Shown: positions 7,557 through 16,056 of the stretch, piece by piece
Position numbering within the stretch: the stretch's first letter is position 1
Layout of the letters: each line of letters begins with the position of its first letter
Translations under genes and position numbers: made by a program
The notes under the pieces: model-generated
Told to the model about the DNA's origin: nothing
The model's database searches: none
Seen by the model: only the letters and a program-made list of their open reading frames with translations
Assembly (NCBI GenBank): GCA_910575565.1
Contig: CAJTFL010000004.1
Location: forward strand, 248,001-312,000
Direction: 5' to 3'
From: Lachnospiraceae bacterium
GTDB lineage: Bacteria; Bacillota; Clostridia; Lachnospirales; Lachnospiraceae
Length of the DNA stretch: 64,000 nt

Positions 7557-8765
7557 TTACCGCTTCTTTTCCCCATCCAGGTAAACATCTACAATAGTGC
7601 TTCCGTCTTTCCGGAAAATCGTATAGATCCCGGTATCCAGCTGGTTAGCTTTGGCAAAGGTTCCTTCCTGGGAGTAGCTGAAACACTGGAATAATCCCTT
7701 ATCATACTGCCTTCGCAAATAATCTTTATACGTTCCTCGATAAAAAGAGCCGTTTGCCCAAATAGTGACCCCTTCGATACAGCTTCCCTTTTTAAATGTT
7801 CCCTCGTCACGCTCCATTCGATCTGCCCAATAGATAAAGCCCTGGCCGTCCAGCTCTCCGTTTTTGAAGCTTCCGATTTGAATATCCCCTCTTTTTGTTA
7901 CTTTCAGGCCCGAGCCGCTCTTACCGTCTGTCCCGATATACTGGTTTCCGCGGGCATCGGTATAAACCTTCGGTTCAGCATTTGCAATTTTGTTATCCTT
8001 ATACTCTCTCAGGGTTATGTTCCCATCCTCGTCAATCTTGGCCGCCGGCCCCTGCGCTTTGTTATCCTTATTCGCCACAAGAAAAATTTCGTCATTTTCC
8101 GTATAGTACAATACCACATCCTGGCACTTGCCCCTCGTCCAGACAGCCGACTTATACAGATAGGGACTGCTGTCGGGGTAAGTCATATAACCCACGCCGT
8201 CCATCAGCCCATCTTTCCATTCCCCCATATACCAGGTTTTATCGCTGCTGTAAAAATACGTCCCCCAGCCGCTTCTCATGCCGTCCTTGAAATCGCCCAC
8301 GTAGATATCGCCGTTAGGAAAAACGGCAATGGCTTTCCCGCCATCGATATCCGCCTCTTCCCTTGCGTAAAAACGGATTTTATTTGAAGACTTCCAGCTT
8401 TTTAAGCGCACGCTTTTCTTTATCTCACCGCCTTCATAAAAATTGGCTTTTTCTGTCCCGTTTGGCTGGATCGCAATCCCAAGCCCGTTTAGTTCGCCGT
8501 TATAAGACATCCATACCGCGTCCGAACCGCCTCCCCCGTAAGAGATGGTGTAACCCGTCGGCGTATGATTCGAACAAAACTGCCAAATTGCCGTGCCGTC
8601 TTTAAACGTAACTCTTAACGGCCCCTGATCTTTACCGTCAACCCAGGCGCCTACGCCTACCTCGCCATCGCTAAATGTCTGCGTCCGCGCAAAAGCGCTG
8701 AAAGCCGTTCCCGCCACAAGCCCCAATGTCATCGCTGCCGTTACCAGAAACTTCCATTTATTCAT
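7557..8765 (-). CDS. Secreted MORN-repeat protein
   Basis: A 402-residue exported protein. Residues 1-26 form a signal peptide ending in an AxA site (AFSAFA). The rest holds MORN-like units of the G-x-Y-x-G-x-W/F-x-x-G type, for example NGDIYVGDFKDGMRSGWGTY, TWYMGEWKDGLMDGVGYM, GDIQIGSFKNGELDGQGFI and GSFYRGTYKDYLRRQY. MORN repeats build elongated beta sheets used as scaffolds or lipid/protein binding surfaces. No catalytic domain is visible and no cell-wall anchor is present, so it is likely released or loosely surface-bound. The CIRCE and htpG promoter start in the gap after its stop codon. Confidence 0.85.
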   Translation of the reverse strand: MNKWKFLVTAAMTLGLVAGTAFSAFARTQTFSDGEVGVGAWVDGKDQGPLRVTFKDGTAIWQFCSNHTPTGYTISYGGGGSDAVWMSYNGELNGLGIAIQPNGTEKANFYEGGEIKKSVRLKSWKSSNKIRFYAREEADIDGGKAIAVFPNGDIYVGDFKDGMRSGWGTYFYSSDKTWYMGEWKDGLMDGVGYMTYPDSSPYLYKSAVWTRGKCQDVVLYYTENDEIFLVANKDNKAQGPAAKIDEDGNITLREYKDNKIANAEPKVYTDARGNQYIGTDGKSGSGLKVTKRGDIQIGSFKNGELDGQGFIYWADRMERDEGTFKKGSCIEGVTIWANGSFYRGTYKDYLRRQYDKGLFQCFSYSQEGTFAKANQLDTGIYTIFRKDGSTIVDVYLDGEKKR

Positions 8766-8843
8766 TGTAATCTTCCCCCTTAATCCTGCTTTTTTAGATA
8801 ATGTTCAATGAATTTTTGCCCACGGCCTTTTAGCGGGATTTCT

Positions 8844-9080
8844 CTACAGCACTTCCACTTTACAGGAATGCTTCTTCGTCTTTGTGCTGTAACGGATTCC
8901 CACGGCGAAAACCCTTCCTGTATATTTTGGTTTCTCCCCCATTTTTCCCTTAAATCGCAACGCGTAATTTTTATCTTTAATCTGATAAATAACATTATGT
9001 TTGTTTAAATGAGCCTTATCCTTTTCATTCCTGGCAATCGCCAGCTGTTCAGATATTTTCCCATAATATCCCCATCCCCC
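8844..9080 (-). pseudogene. C-terminal remnant of an AAA-ATPase-like / PD-(D/E)XK protein
   Basis: An open stretch of about 78 codons without a start codon or ribosome site. It reads KISEQLAIARNEKDK, then YALRFKGKMGEKPKYTGRV, then FAVGIRYSTKTKKHSCKVEV before a TAG at 8844-8846. The ending (strand, VGI-x-Y, KKH-x-C-x-V/I-E) matches how I remember the tail of the large clostridial proteins with an AAA-ATPase-like domain and a PD-(D/E)XK nuclease domain. The gene at 34680 ends in the same pattern (VGISYDRE...KHQCRIERY). The N-terminal part is gone; the frame overlaps the end of the DUF5721 gene. A decayed gene fragment. Confidence 0.55.
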
Positions 9081-9549
9081 TTAGCACCATCCCCGCATAC
9101 TGATCCCATTCCTTCTCGATCCCCTTATCCAGGGTAAAAAAGGACAAGGACATCCCGGTGACGCAGCTCAGCTTCCCTTCCTCATAGCGGATATGGAGAT
9201 ACAGGCCGGTAATCTGCTCCTTGCTCACGGAAAGGATCTGCCGCTCCTTTAAGAAAGCTTCCACCCGCTCCGGTCCTGCCTGGAAGTCTATCCGGAAGCT
9301 TTCCGGAAGCCGCCTGCCCTTAATTAACGAAAAGCAAACCGGGCGCAGAAGCTTCCAGGAAGAAAACTCCCCAAGGCCCAAGGCCTGCCGCTCCTCCTCT
9401 GTATAAAACCCATGGCGGATACGGCCGTCAATGGTAAAATGATTAAAGGTGACAATGTTCACCTCTTTCACCAGAAAATCGTCAAACTCCCCGCCTAAAA
9501 ACAGCTTCTGGGTAAACGCCTTCAGCTCCTCCACCTGGTATGCTACCAT
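9049..9549 (-). CDS. DUF5721 family protein
   Basis: A 166-residue cytoplasmic protein that fits DUF5721, a family of unknown function confined mainly to Lachnospiraceae. Typical features are the opening YQVEELKAFTQKLFLGGEFDDF, the NIVTFNHFTIDGRI strand segment, SWKLLRPVCFSLIKG, and the late LYLHIRYEEGKLSC strand. Start placed at ATG 9547-9549 because AAGGAGG is five bases upstream. It lies about 126 bp downstream of the PpiC-like lipoprotein on the same strand. No catalytic motif is apparent. Confidence 0.8.
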   Translation of the reverse strand: MVAYQVEELKAFTQKLFLGGEFDDFLVKEVNIVTFNHFTIDGRIRHGFYTEEERQALGLGEFSSWKLLRPVCFSLIKGRRLPESFRIDFQAGPERVEAFLKERQILSVSKEQITGLYLHIRYEEGKLSCVTGMSLSFFTLDKGIEKEWDQYAGMVLRGMGILWENI

Positions 9550-9675
9550 TGCTTCCTCCTTAACATCTTCAAACACGCTCTGGCGTACTGCCTTGCGGAA
9601 ATTCTGGCGAGTTCAGCACCCGCGCTTGTCCTAACGTAAATACCGGCACGGATATTCACTGTTATTCCTGCAAGG

Positions 9676-10671
9676 CTATCCCGGAAAATACGCTTTATAC
9701 AGCTCAAAAAAATTCGTTGTGACGGAATCCTCACCTGTATCACATCGAATATCCTGCCACACCTCATGGGATATGGACAGGGGATTCTCTGCCAGGAACT
9801 GATCGTAAACCGCCCGGAAGGCCTTGTCTTTCCTTAACAGGGAAAGCTCTTCCTTCCGCTTTAAGGTCGCCTCCTGGTCATAGTCGCTTAGGCATTTTAA
9901 GATATAGTACCGCCCGCCTTCCTCGATCACCTGGCTGATTTCCCCTGAAGCCAGGGAAAAGGCCGCCTCCTCCAATGCCTTTTCCGCCTGCCCCCGGCCA
10001 AGCTTTACTTCTGTCTGGCTCTCGGCGCTGTGAGCCTTTGCCACCGCCCCAAAGTCCGCCCCTTCCTCACAAGCCAGCGTCCAGACCTCCCAGGCAGTCT
10101 CCCGATCCTCCAGGACAATCTGCAAAAGGTCAATCACCTTGGCTTCATTATCGCTAATCTCCAGCTCCGCATCTTTGGTCAGCTCCGTCACCGTCTTGCT
10201 GGCAAGGCAATAGCTTTGGTATAAATTCAGCACATCCTCTTCACTGGCTCCGGTATACGCCTTGTCCCCCGGGGAAAGCTGGCTGTAATAATCCTGGGAC
10301 AGGCGGCGCAGCTGTTCCTTCTCGCCGCCATCCAAGGTAATCCCGTACTGGTCAGCCATAGCGCCAATTACCAGCAAATCATCTGAAAACAACCGGATTT
10401 GCTCCAGCAAATATTCCTGGAAGGACTTTCCATCTTCTGACACCGTTGCCCCCCAAATCTGCCCCGTATAAATCTGCTCATACCGGTTCCGCTCCGTAGC
10501 CACAATCAGCATCAGCTCTTCCCTCTTCATGGACAGGCTGCGCTCCTTTTCCTGGCTCTCCCCGCCGCGGTTTTTGCAGCCGGTGAAAAAACACAGTATG
10601 GCTGCCCCCACAAACACCAGAAGCAGCCACATCCAAAATCTATTTCGTTTTCCATTTTCCCTATCCGCCAT
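9676..10671 (-). CDS. PpiC/PrsA-like peptidyl-prolyl isomerase lipoprotein
   Basis: A 331-residue membrane-anchored foldase candidate. Residues 11-31 are hydrophobic and end in a lipobox-like FTGC, with Cys32 as the probable lipidation site. A SurA/PrsA-type helical N-terminal region follows. A rotamase (PpiC) domain spans about 185-270, with the diagnostic order LLQIVLEDRE, GADFGAVAKAHSAES, LGRG, EAAFSLASGEISQVIEEGGRYYILKC. It should help fold exported proteins on the outer face of the membrane. The spacing from the flanking genes (103 bp or more) suggests its own transcription unit, but I see no clear promoter. Confidence 0.82.
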   Translation of the reverse strand: MADRENGKRNRFWMWLLLVFVGAAILCFFTGCKNRGGESQEKERSLSMKREELMLIVATERNRYEQIYTGQIWGATVSEDGKSFQEYLLEQIRLFSDDLLVIGAMADQYGITLDGGEKEQLRRLSQDYYSQLSPGDKAYTGASEEDVLNLYQSYCLASKTVTELTKDAELEISDNEAKVIDLLQIVLEDRETAWEVWTLACEEGADFGAVAKAHSAESQTEVKLGRGQAEKALEEAAFSLASGEISQVIEEGGRYYILKCLSDYDQEATLKRKEELSLLRKDKAFRAVYDQFLAENPLSISHEVWQDIRCDTGEDSVTTNFFELYKAYFPG

Positions 10672-10802
10672 ATACGCAAGCTCCCAACCCTTGTTAACCT
10701 GAACGGCATTTCATCTGCCGTGAGGATCGCGCCAGCCGCCGCCTCAAAGCGGCATACTTCCTTATGCGGCTATACGCATCTTGTTATCCCAAACGGCAGG
10801 AT

Positions 10803-11600
10803 TTATCCGGCGCTTAAGGATAACAGCTTCAGCACCTTCAGTACGCCGTAATTGGCATTGGTATCCGCCTGGAACCTAGCCGCTTTTTTTACCTCCGGCC
10901 TGGCATTGCCAACGGCATAGCTGTAATACGCCTGTTCCAGCATTTCCATATCGTTTAGCTGATCCCCGAAGGCCATGGTCTCCTCTGGAAGGATCCCTAA
11001 GCTTTCCTGGATTTGGCGGATGGCCGCGCCTTTGCTGACGCCCTTTGCCATACAGTCCACCCACATATCGCCGGAAATGGTGATTTTCAGCTTATCTCTA
11101 TATTTTTCCCGGATTTCCGCCGTATTTTCTTCCACGCTGTGCTTCCGGTAAAGGGAGATCTTGATAAACCGATCCTCCACCTTGGTCAGATCCGGAACCT
11201 GCTTTACTTCAAAGCGGTAGCTGTCCACCAGCCAGCGGATAAACTCCTGGTTTTCCGTTTCCAGATACACTACATCCGGGCCGCTTAACATCACGTCCAG
11301 CCCCGGATACTGCCGCGCATCCTGGATCATCTCCATCACCATCTGCCGGTCAATTTCCGACAGAAATAAATTCCTCCCATAACAGCCCACGTAGGCTCCG
11401 TTGTCTGAAATATAAAAAACCTTTTCCTTTATGGGGTCGAAAATCCGCTCAATGCTGTGCCACTGGCGGCCAGAGGCCACGGCAACCTGGATCCCTTTTT
11501 CCCGCAGCCGCAGGATTTCCTGGTAATATTCAGGGTTTAACTGGTTATCTCCGTCTTTCACCAAAGTCCCGTCAATATCCGATGCGATCAGTTTAATCAT
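10803..11600 (-). CDS. Cof-type HAD phosphatase
   Basis: A 265-residue HAD-superfamily IIB phosphatase. Motif I ASDIDGTLVK is at residues 7-16 (nucleophile Asp8, acid/base Asp10). The motif II-type segment is VAVASGR, motif III Lys is in MAKGVSKGAA, and motif IV is FGDQLNDMEML. The Cof C2 cap lies between motifs II and III. Members dephosphorylate sugar phosphates, pyridoxal phosphate or nucleotides; the exact substrate is not deducible. Its ATG overlaps the last codons of maf by 8 bp, so the two are translationally coupled. Confidence 0.9.
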   Translation of the reverse strand: MIKLIASDIDGTLVKDGDNQLNPEYYQEILRLREKGIQVAVASGRQWHSIERIFDPIKEKVFYISDNGAYVGCYGRNLFLSEIDRQMVMEMIQDARQYPGLDVMLSGPDVVYLETENQEFIRWLVDSYRFEVKQVPDLTKVEDRFIKISLYRKHSVEENTAEIREKYRDKLKITISGDMWVDCMAKGVSKGAAIRQIQESLGILPEETMAFGDQLNDMEMLEQAYYSYAVGNARPEVKKAARFQADTNANYGVLKVLKLLSLSAG

Positions 11601-12180
11601 GCTCTTCCTCCAAAACCAAAGCCTTAAGCTCCTGGTAAAGCCTCCCTACCGGCAGCCCCACCACATTGAAATAATCCCCCCGGATTTCCCGAATATAGGC
11701 GGCGAAGGCTCCCTGGATGCCGTAGGCCCCGGCCTTGTCCATAGGCTCCCCGCCGGACACGTAGCGGCTAATCTCCGTATCGTTCATGGGATAAACGGCA
11801 ACATCCGTCCGCTCAGAAAAGGTAAGGCTTTTCCCCATTCCTGCAAGGATGATGGCAACGCCTGTATACACCTGGTGCACCCTTCCCTGGAGCAAGCCAA
11901 GCATCTCCCTTGCCTGCCTCTCGTCCTCCGGCTTCCCAAGGATCCGGCCTTCCACGGAAACTACCGTATCCGCGCCGATTACCACGGCATCCTGGCCGCA
12001 CCTTCCGGCCACTGCCACTGCCTTCTGCTTGGCCAATGCCTCCACCAGCTTCCCGGGAGGCAGATCCATTGCCTCCTCTTTTTCCATGCTGGGCATAATC
12101 TCCGGCTTTAAGCCAATCTGTTCCAGCAGCTGGCGTCTCCTGGGGGAAGCCGACGCCAAAACCAAACGATAATCCGTCAT
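11593..12180 (-). CDS. maf: Maf family nucleotide pyrophosphatase
   Basis: A 195-residue house-cleaning enzyme that hydrolyses dTTP/UTP or modified nucleoside triphosphates to monophosphates. The motifs are all visible: LASASPRRRQLLEQIGL near the N terminus, VVIGADTVV around 66-74, GRVHQVYTGVAI, and GAYGIQGAFAAYI with FNVVGLPVGRLYQEL at the C-terminal side. The length is normal for the family. It starts one base after the stop of the PF06541 gene and overlaps the HAD gene, giving a tight three-gene operon. Confidence 0.93.
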   Translation of the reverse strand: MTDYRLVLASASPRRRQLLEQIGLKPEIMPSMEKEEAMDLPPGKLVEALAKQKAVAVAGRCGQDAVVIGADTVVSVEGRILGKPEDERQAREMLGLLQGRVHQVYTGVAIILAGMGKSLTFSERTDVAVYPMNDTEISRYVSGGEPMDKAGAYGIQGAFAAYIREIRGDYFNVVGLPVGRLYQELKALVLEEEHD

Positions 12181-12735
12181 TTAATTCACCTTCAGCCGCC
12201 CAAGCACAGGCTTGTCATCCTGAGGATCCTTGTGGAGCTGGGCGTACATGGTATAAAGAAAATCACAAAGATATAAGCATACCAGCATCCTGGCCATCCA
12301 TTTCCCGTAAAGCTCCGGGATATAGCCCACCAGGCGGTGGACGAAGCCGTTAAGGAAGCGGAAGAAAAAAAGTCCCAAAAATCCCCACCCGATGCTGCTT
12401 TCCAGGCAGATGATCCCTTTATAGTTAAACAGCTTGTGGCTGTAATCCCACCAGAAGGAGCCGAAAAAATGGATCATCAGGCAGGCCGTCACCAGCTCCA
12501 TCACCGTAGCCATGGCCGAGGAGGCCAGATAAAGCTTTACCGGGCTTGACGCAATCGGCCCCAGCAGGATGCAGGCTCCCAGCGCCCCAAAGCCGTAAAT
12601 AATGCAGAAGGGGCCGTGGACGAACCCCCGGTTCACTACAGGCGTTTTATATTCATACGTAAGCACAATGCACTCTAACAAATATCCAAAAAAGCTAAGT
12701 GCAAAAAACCAGTTAATCATATGGTAAATATCCAT
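12181..12735 (-). CDS. PF06541-type putative ABC-transporter membrane protein
   Basis: A 184-residue integral membrane protein of the family annotated as putative ABC transporter type IV (CmpB-like). It has about four to five hydrophobic segments, with the signature LLECIVLTYEYKTPVVNRGF and HGPFCIIYGFG near residues 20-50 and a conserved SSIGWGFLGLFFF later. Function is not established in the literature I know. Start set at ATG 12733-12735 with AGAGG upstream; a longer frame adds ten residues with the ribosome site too close. First gene of the maf-HAD operon. Confidence 0.8.
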   Translation of the reverse strand: MDIYHMINWFFALSFFGYLLECIVLTYEYKTPVVNRGFVHGPFCIIYGFGALGACILLGPIASSPVKLYLASSAMATVMELVTACLMIHFFGSFWWDYSHKLFNYKGIICLESSIGWGFLGLFFFRFLNGFVHRLVGYIPELYGKWMARMLVCLYLCDFLYTMYAQLHKDPQDDKPVLGRLKVN

Positions 12736-12980
12736 CACAAACCTCTCTTCCCCATTTACTCCCATATCCTTCTAAACATTTCAATGCGCCCCAATCGCCA
12801 AAAACTTGGAATCACTCCTTTAACGGCCTTAAATTATGCCCAATCACGCTTTAGTATATCGTGACCGCCAAAAAAAGGCAAGCCGAAATTTCTTACGGTT
12901 TTCCTTCATTTTTTCCCATAATTGCGGCTGTTCAAGCGATATACCATCTCGTTAAGGCGATTCCCGGCTTTTAGCTAATC

Positions 12981-13028
12981 CTAGTACTGCGTTGCGTAAA
13001 TTCCAGTGAATATGCAACGCAGTACTAG
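12981..13028. repeat. Family 2 inverted repeat, short form
   Basis: A 48-bp hairpin: CTAGTACTGCGTTGC, an 18-base loop GTAAATTCCAGTGAATAT, then GCAACGCAGTACTAG. The left 35 bases equal the left end of the 166-bp element at 57845-58010, and the right arm equals its right end, as if the middle were deleted. The rest of the gap 12736-12980 shows nothing I can identify. Confidence 0.8.
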
Positions 13029-13079
13029 CCCAAAGCCCACCATCAAAGCCAACACAAACGATAAGATTTTCTTTCTCAT
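12981..13079 (-). CDS. Truncated signal-peptide-like small ORF running into a repeat
   Basis: ATG at 13077-13079 has AGGGAGGAAG upstream, a real-looking ribosome site. The product begins MRKKILSFVLALMVGFGLVL, a classical signal-peptide or membrane helix. Then the frame enters the family 2 repeat and ends after 32 residues at the TAG formed by the repeat's CTAG terminus. The likely history is that a small secreted or membrane protein gene, downstream of the AlgJ-like gene, was cut by insertion. It could still be made as a short membrane peptide. Confidence 0.5.
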   Translation of the reverse strand: MRKKILSFVLALMVGFGLVLRCIFTGIYATQY

Positions 13080-13124
13080 TACTCTTCCTCCCTTGAACCA
13101 AACGTTAACATCCCTGAAAACCAC

Positions 13125-14249
13125 TCACTCCCCCCACCTTACCTCCATCATCACATCCAGATCATCCATCAGCCGCGCGAAATCCCTTTCCACCACCTCA
13201 TACACCAGCACGTCCGGCTTCTTTTCCTCCAAATATTCCGGCTGGAAAGCCTGCCAGTGATAATAATCCACCTCTTTAAAATACCGGGAAAACTTCTCTA
13301 CCATAACCGAGGCAAAGGAATCCCGGTAAAAGGCAATATTCCTCTCATCAGGAGCCTCTTCCGCCCGGGTTCGCACCAGCATCTCATTCCCAAAAGGACG
13401 GTCAATCTCCACCTCCACATCATCATAATACCCGTGGACGATGCAGAAATAATCTTCCAGAAACGCATCCGGCATATGAAACAAAAGCGCCAGATCCCCC
13501 GGCCCCCGGTAATCATATGGGATAATCACCTCATCCACAGACACCGGCTCGCCCCCCAGAGCCTCCACCAGCATCTGCCCTGCCACGAAGCCCCCCGCCT
13601 CATTCCAGTGAGTATCCGTCTTAAAGTACCACAGCCTGTCCCGGTTTTCCAGAAAGTACGCCTTAGGGGCAACCACCGGAACCTCCGTAAACTGGGAAAG
13701 CCCCTGGGCCAGCTGGTCATACCGGGTAACGGGGGAAAGCCTGGTATACCAGGGCGGCATATACTCACTGTAAATTTCTTCCTTATTAGGCGCCAGGACG
13801 ATGGCAAACTCCACCCCCTGCCCTTTAAAATACGCATCCGCCTCCTGAACCTTGGACACAATCCCTACCATCTCTTCTTCCGAATACAGATTCTGCCCTC
13901 GGTAATCCTTAATGCTGATGCCGTTATCAAAAAAATACCAGCCGTCCTTCCCCCGAATTACCTGGGGATTATCCACAGACTGAAAAAGCGCCAGGTTAAT
14001 CCCTGCGTTCAGGCTCAAAAGCTGGCTGCGGAAGGCCGCATGGTCATTGATATAATCCTCAATTTCCCCGGGGTATTCCTGGAAATTTTCCCGGCTAAGT
14101 TCCGGGAACTGGGCCAGCACCCGGTTTTCCGTATTTTCCTCCTTCATCAGCGGGGAGACTGCAGGCCAAACCAGGTTAGGGACGATTAAAAGCGCCCAGA
14201 AACACCCAATCATCCAGCCCTTCCTGTCCTTTCTCGTATTTTTCTCCAT
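13125..14249 (-). CDS. AlgX/AlgJ-type SGNH hydrolase-like acetyltransferase
   Basis: A 374-residue membrane-anchored protein. One N-terminal helix (about 13-30, MIGCFWALLIVPNLVWPAVS) puts the bulk outside the cell. The catalytic SGNH-like motifs are TDTHWNEAGG (Asp/His) and FYRDSFAS (Ser in a GDS-like block). Family members receive acetyl groups from an MBOAT partner and place them on exopolysaccharides or wall polymers. The MBOAT gene lies 236 bp upstream on the same strand, a usual pairing. ATG 14247-14249 is preceded by GGAGG and AGGAAAGG; a longer frame to 14408 lacks support. The target polymer is not indicated. Confidence 0.88.
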   Translation of the reverse strand: MEKNTRKDRKGWMIGCFWALLIVPNLVWPAVSPLMKEENTENRVLAQFPELSRENFQEYPGEIEDYINDHAAFRSQLLSLNAGINLALFQSVDNPQVIRGKDGWYFFDNGISIKDYRGQNLYSEEEMVGIVSKVQEADAYFKGQGVEFAIVLAPNKEEIYSEYMPPWYTRLSPVTRYDQLAQGLSQFTEVPVVAPKAYFLENRDRLWYFKTDTHWNEAGGFVAGQMLVEALGGEPVSVDEVIIPYDYRGPGDLALLFHMPDAFLEDYFCIVHGYYDDVEVEIDRPFGNEMLVRTRAEEAPDERNIAFYRDSFASVMVEKFSRYFKEVDYYHWQAFQPEYLEEKKPDVLVYEVVERDFARLMDDLDVMMEVRWGE

Positions 14250-14485
14250 CCTTTCCTGGCCTCCATCCCAATTTTGCGGCAAACCTTTGGCGCCGCCGCG
14301 CCGAACCGCGTGAAAACAAAAGCACGAAACAGCATCTCCCGCTTCCGTTTTCTGTGCATCCCCGGGGAGCCCGCTGCGCAGATCTGCTGAAATCATTCTC
14401 CGTTTCAATAAAAATCCATTTTTCTACGTTTTCTTACGGCCAGTGCGGCAAGTGCGCAGACCTACTGAACAGTTACATCTCTTCC

Positions 14486-15895
14486 TTAAAACCGGAAATA
14501 AATGAAAGGATTATACGTATTGCTCACCAAAAGCATCGTAGCGTAAAACACGATCGCCGCCATAATGGCCACATCCCATATATCCGTTTCTTCCCGCCGG
14601 TACAGCCGCTTTTTCAGCGAAGGGAACATATGCTGCAGAGGCCCGCAGAGAAGCACGCCCACGATTATCCAGAAAAAAAGCCGGTAATCCGCATACATCC
14701 GGAGAGGGTAAATCCCCCTTTTCCACGTGATCATATTCACCAGCCACCTTTTGGCAAAGCGCATATGCTCCGCCCGAAAAAGCATCCAGCCAAAGACCAC
14801 CACCGTCATGGTATAGATATGGTTTACCCACTTCCACCGATTATTCTCCAGCCATTTTCCCAGGAAAAGCCGCTCCATAATCAGGAATATCCCGTAATAA
14901 ACTCCCCACAAAACGAAAGAAACGCTGGCTCCGTGCCACAGGCCCGTAGCCATAAAAACGATAAATAAATTCATGCAGGTGCGCGCCGTGCCCTTTCGAT
15001 TCCCCCCAAGAGGGATATAAAGATACTCCCTAAACCAGGTAGAAAGGGAAATATGCCATCTGCGCCAAAATTCCGAAACTGAGGCGGAAAGGTAAGGGTA
15101 GTTAAAATTTTCCATAAAATCAAAGCCGAACATCTTCCCCAGGCCTATCGCCATGTCCGAATAGCCGGAAAAGTCAAAATAAATCTGCAGGGCATAGACA
15201 AGAACCCCAAACCAGGTAATGACCGTCCCCATCTCTTCTCCGGGCAGCTCCAAAATCCTGTCCGCCGCCTGGGCAAAAGCATTGGCTAAAATCACCTTTT
15301 TTCCCAGACCGTAGGAAAAACGCTTGATCCCATAGGCCTGCATGGTCAAATTCGTGGTGCGGCTGCCGATCTGCGCCTCAATATCATGGTATTTCACAAT
15401 GGGGCCTGCGATCAGCTGAGGGAAAAAGGAGATATACAGGGCAAGGCAAAACGGATTTTTCTGCACGGAAATATCTCCCCGGTACACGTCCAGCACATAG
15501 GAGAGAGCCTGGAAGGTGTAAAAGGAAATCCCGATAGGGAGGCTGATCTCCCGAAAGCTTACCTGCTCCCTCCCCATAAGGAAATTTACCAGCTCCGCCC
15601 CGAAATTAAAATATTTAAAATACCCTAACAGCCCTAAGTTCACCCCAAGGCAAAGCGCCAAAAGAAGCCGCCTGATTCCCTTCCCCGAAAGGCCGCTAAC
15701 CCCTAAGCCAAACAGATAATTAAGGGAAATGGACAGCAGCATCAGCAGGATATACTTCGGCTCCCCCCATGCATAAAAAAATAAGCTGGCCGCCAATAAA
15801 ACCAGGTTTTTCGCCTGCTTCCACGGAACCAGATGATACAGCAAAAACACCGCCGGGAGAAAATACCAGATAAATACCAACGAGCTAAACAGCAT
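14486..15895 (-). CDS. AlgI-type MBOAT O-acyltransferase
   Basis: A 469-residue polytopic membrane O-acyltransferase, with about ten or more hydrophobic segments. It opens MLFSSLVFIWYFLPAVFLLY as AlgI/DltB-like proteins do. It contains LPIGISFYTFQALSYVLDVYRG, FSGYSDMAIGLGKMFG, NFNYPY with FWRRWHISLSTWFREYLYIP, and the catalytic His in GLWHGAS. It should pass acetyl groups across the membrane to the adjacent AlgJ-like protein for polysaccharide or wall-polymer acetylation. I start at ATG 15893-15895; the longest frame adds 67 residues that read through a non-coding gap. No dlt genes are nearby, so D-alanylation is unlikely. Confidence 0.9.
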   Translation of the reverse strand: MLFSSLVFIWYFLPAVFLLYHLVPWKQAKNLVLLAASLFFYAWGEPKYILLMLLSISLNYLFGLGVSGLSGKGIRRLLLALCLGVNLGLLGYFKYFNFGAELVNFLMGREQVSFREISLPIGISFYTFQALSYVLDVYRGDISVQKNPFCLALYISFFPQLIAGPIVKYHDIEAQIGSRTTNLTMQAYGIKRFSYGLGKKVILANAFAQAADRILELPGEEMGTVITWFGVLVYALQIYFDFSGYSDMAIGLGKMFGFDFMENFNYPYLSASVSEFWRRWHISLSTWFREYLYIPLGGNRKGTARTCMNLFIVFMATGLWHGASVSFVLWGVYYGIFLIMERLFLGKWLENNRWKWVNHIYTMTVVVFGWMLFRAEHMRFAKRWLVNMITWKRGIYPLRMYADYRLFFWIIVGVLLCGPLQHMFPSLKKRLYRREETDIWDVAIMAAIVFYATMLLVSNTYNPFIYFRF

Positions 15896-16056
15896 ATTCC
15901 CTAATCCTTTCCCTAACGGCCGGTTAAGCAGGAAAGCCCCCTGCTTAAGTGCACTAACAGGCTTAATCAGGCTAATCTTTAAGCAAGCCTTCGCCGGACA
16001 GTGCGCTAACCGCCGCAAACTGCTACAAATATACCATCCTTTAGGCAAATAGTCAA

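Noticed and set aside
8780-8995. 71-residue frame starting MLFIRLKIKITRCD
   Set aside because: Another frame of the same strand reads as a recognisable protein tail (8844-9080), so this one is a shadow.
13257-14189. 310-residue open frame on the plus strand
   Set aside because: Antisense to the AlgJ-like gene, with no ribosome site and proline/isoleucine-rich nonsense composition.
14409-14485. Repeat of TGCGCAGAYCTRCTGAA in the gap after the MBOAT gene
   Set aside because: Only two imperfect 17-bp copies (near 14376 and 14454); too little to call an element.
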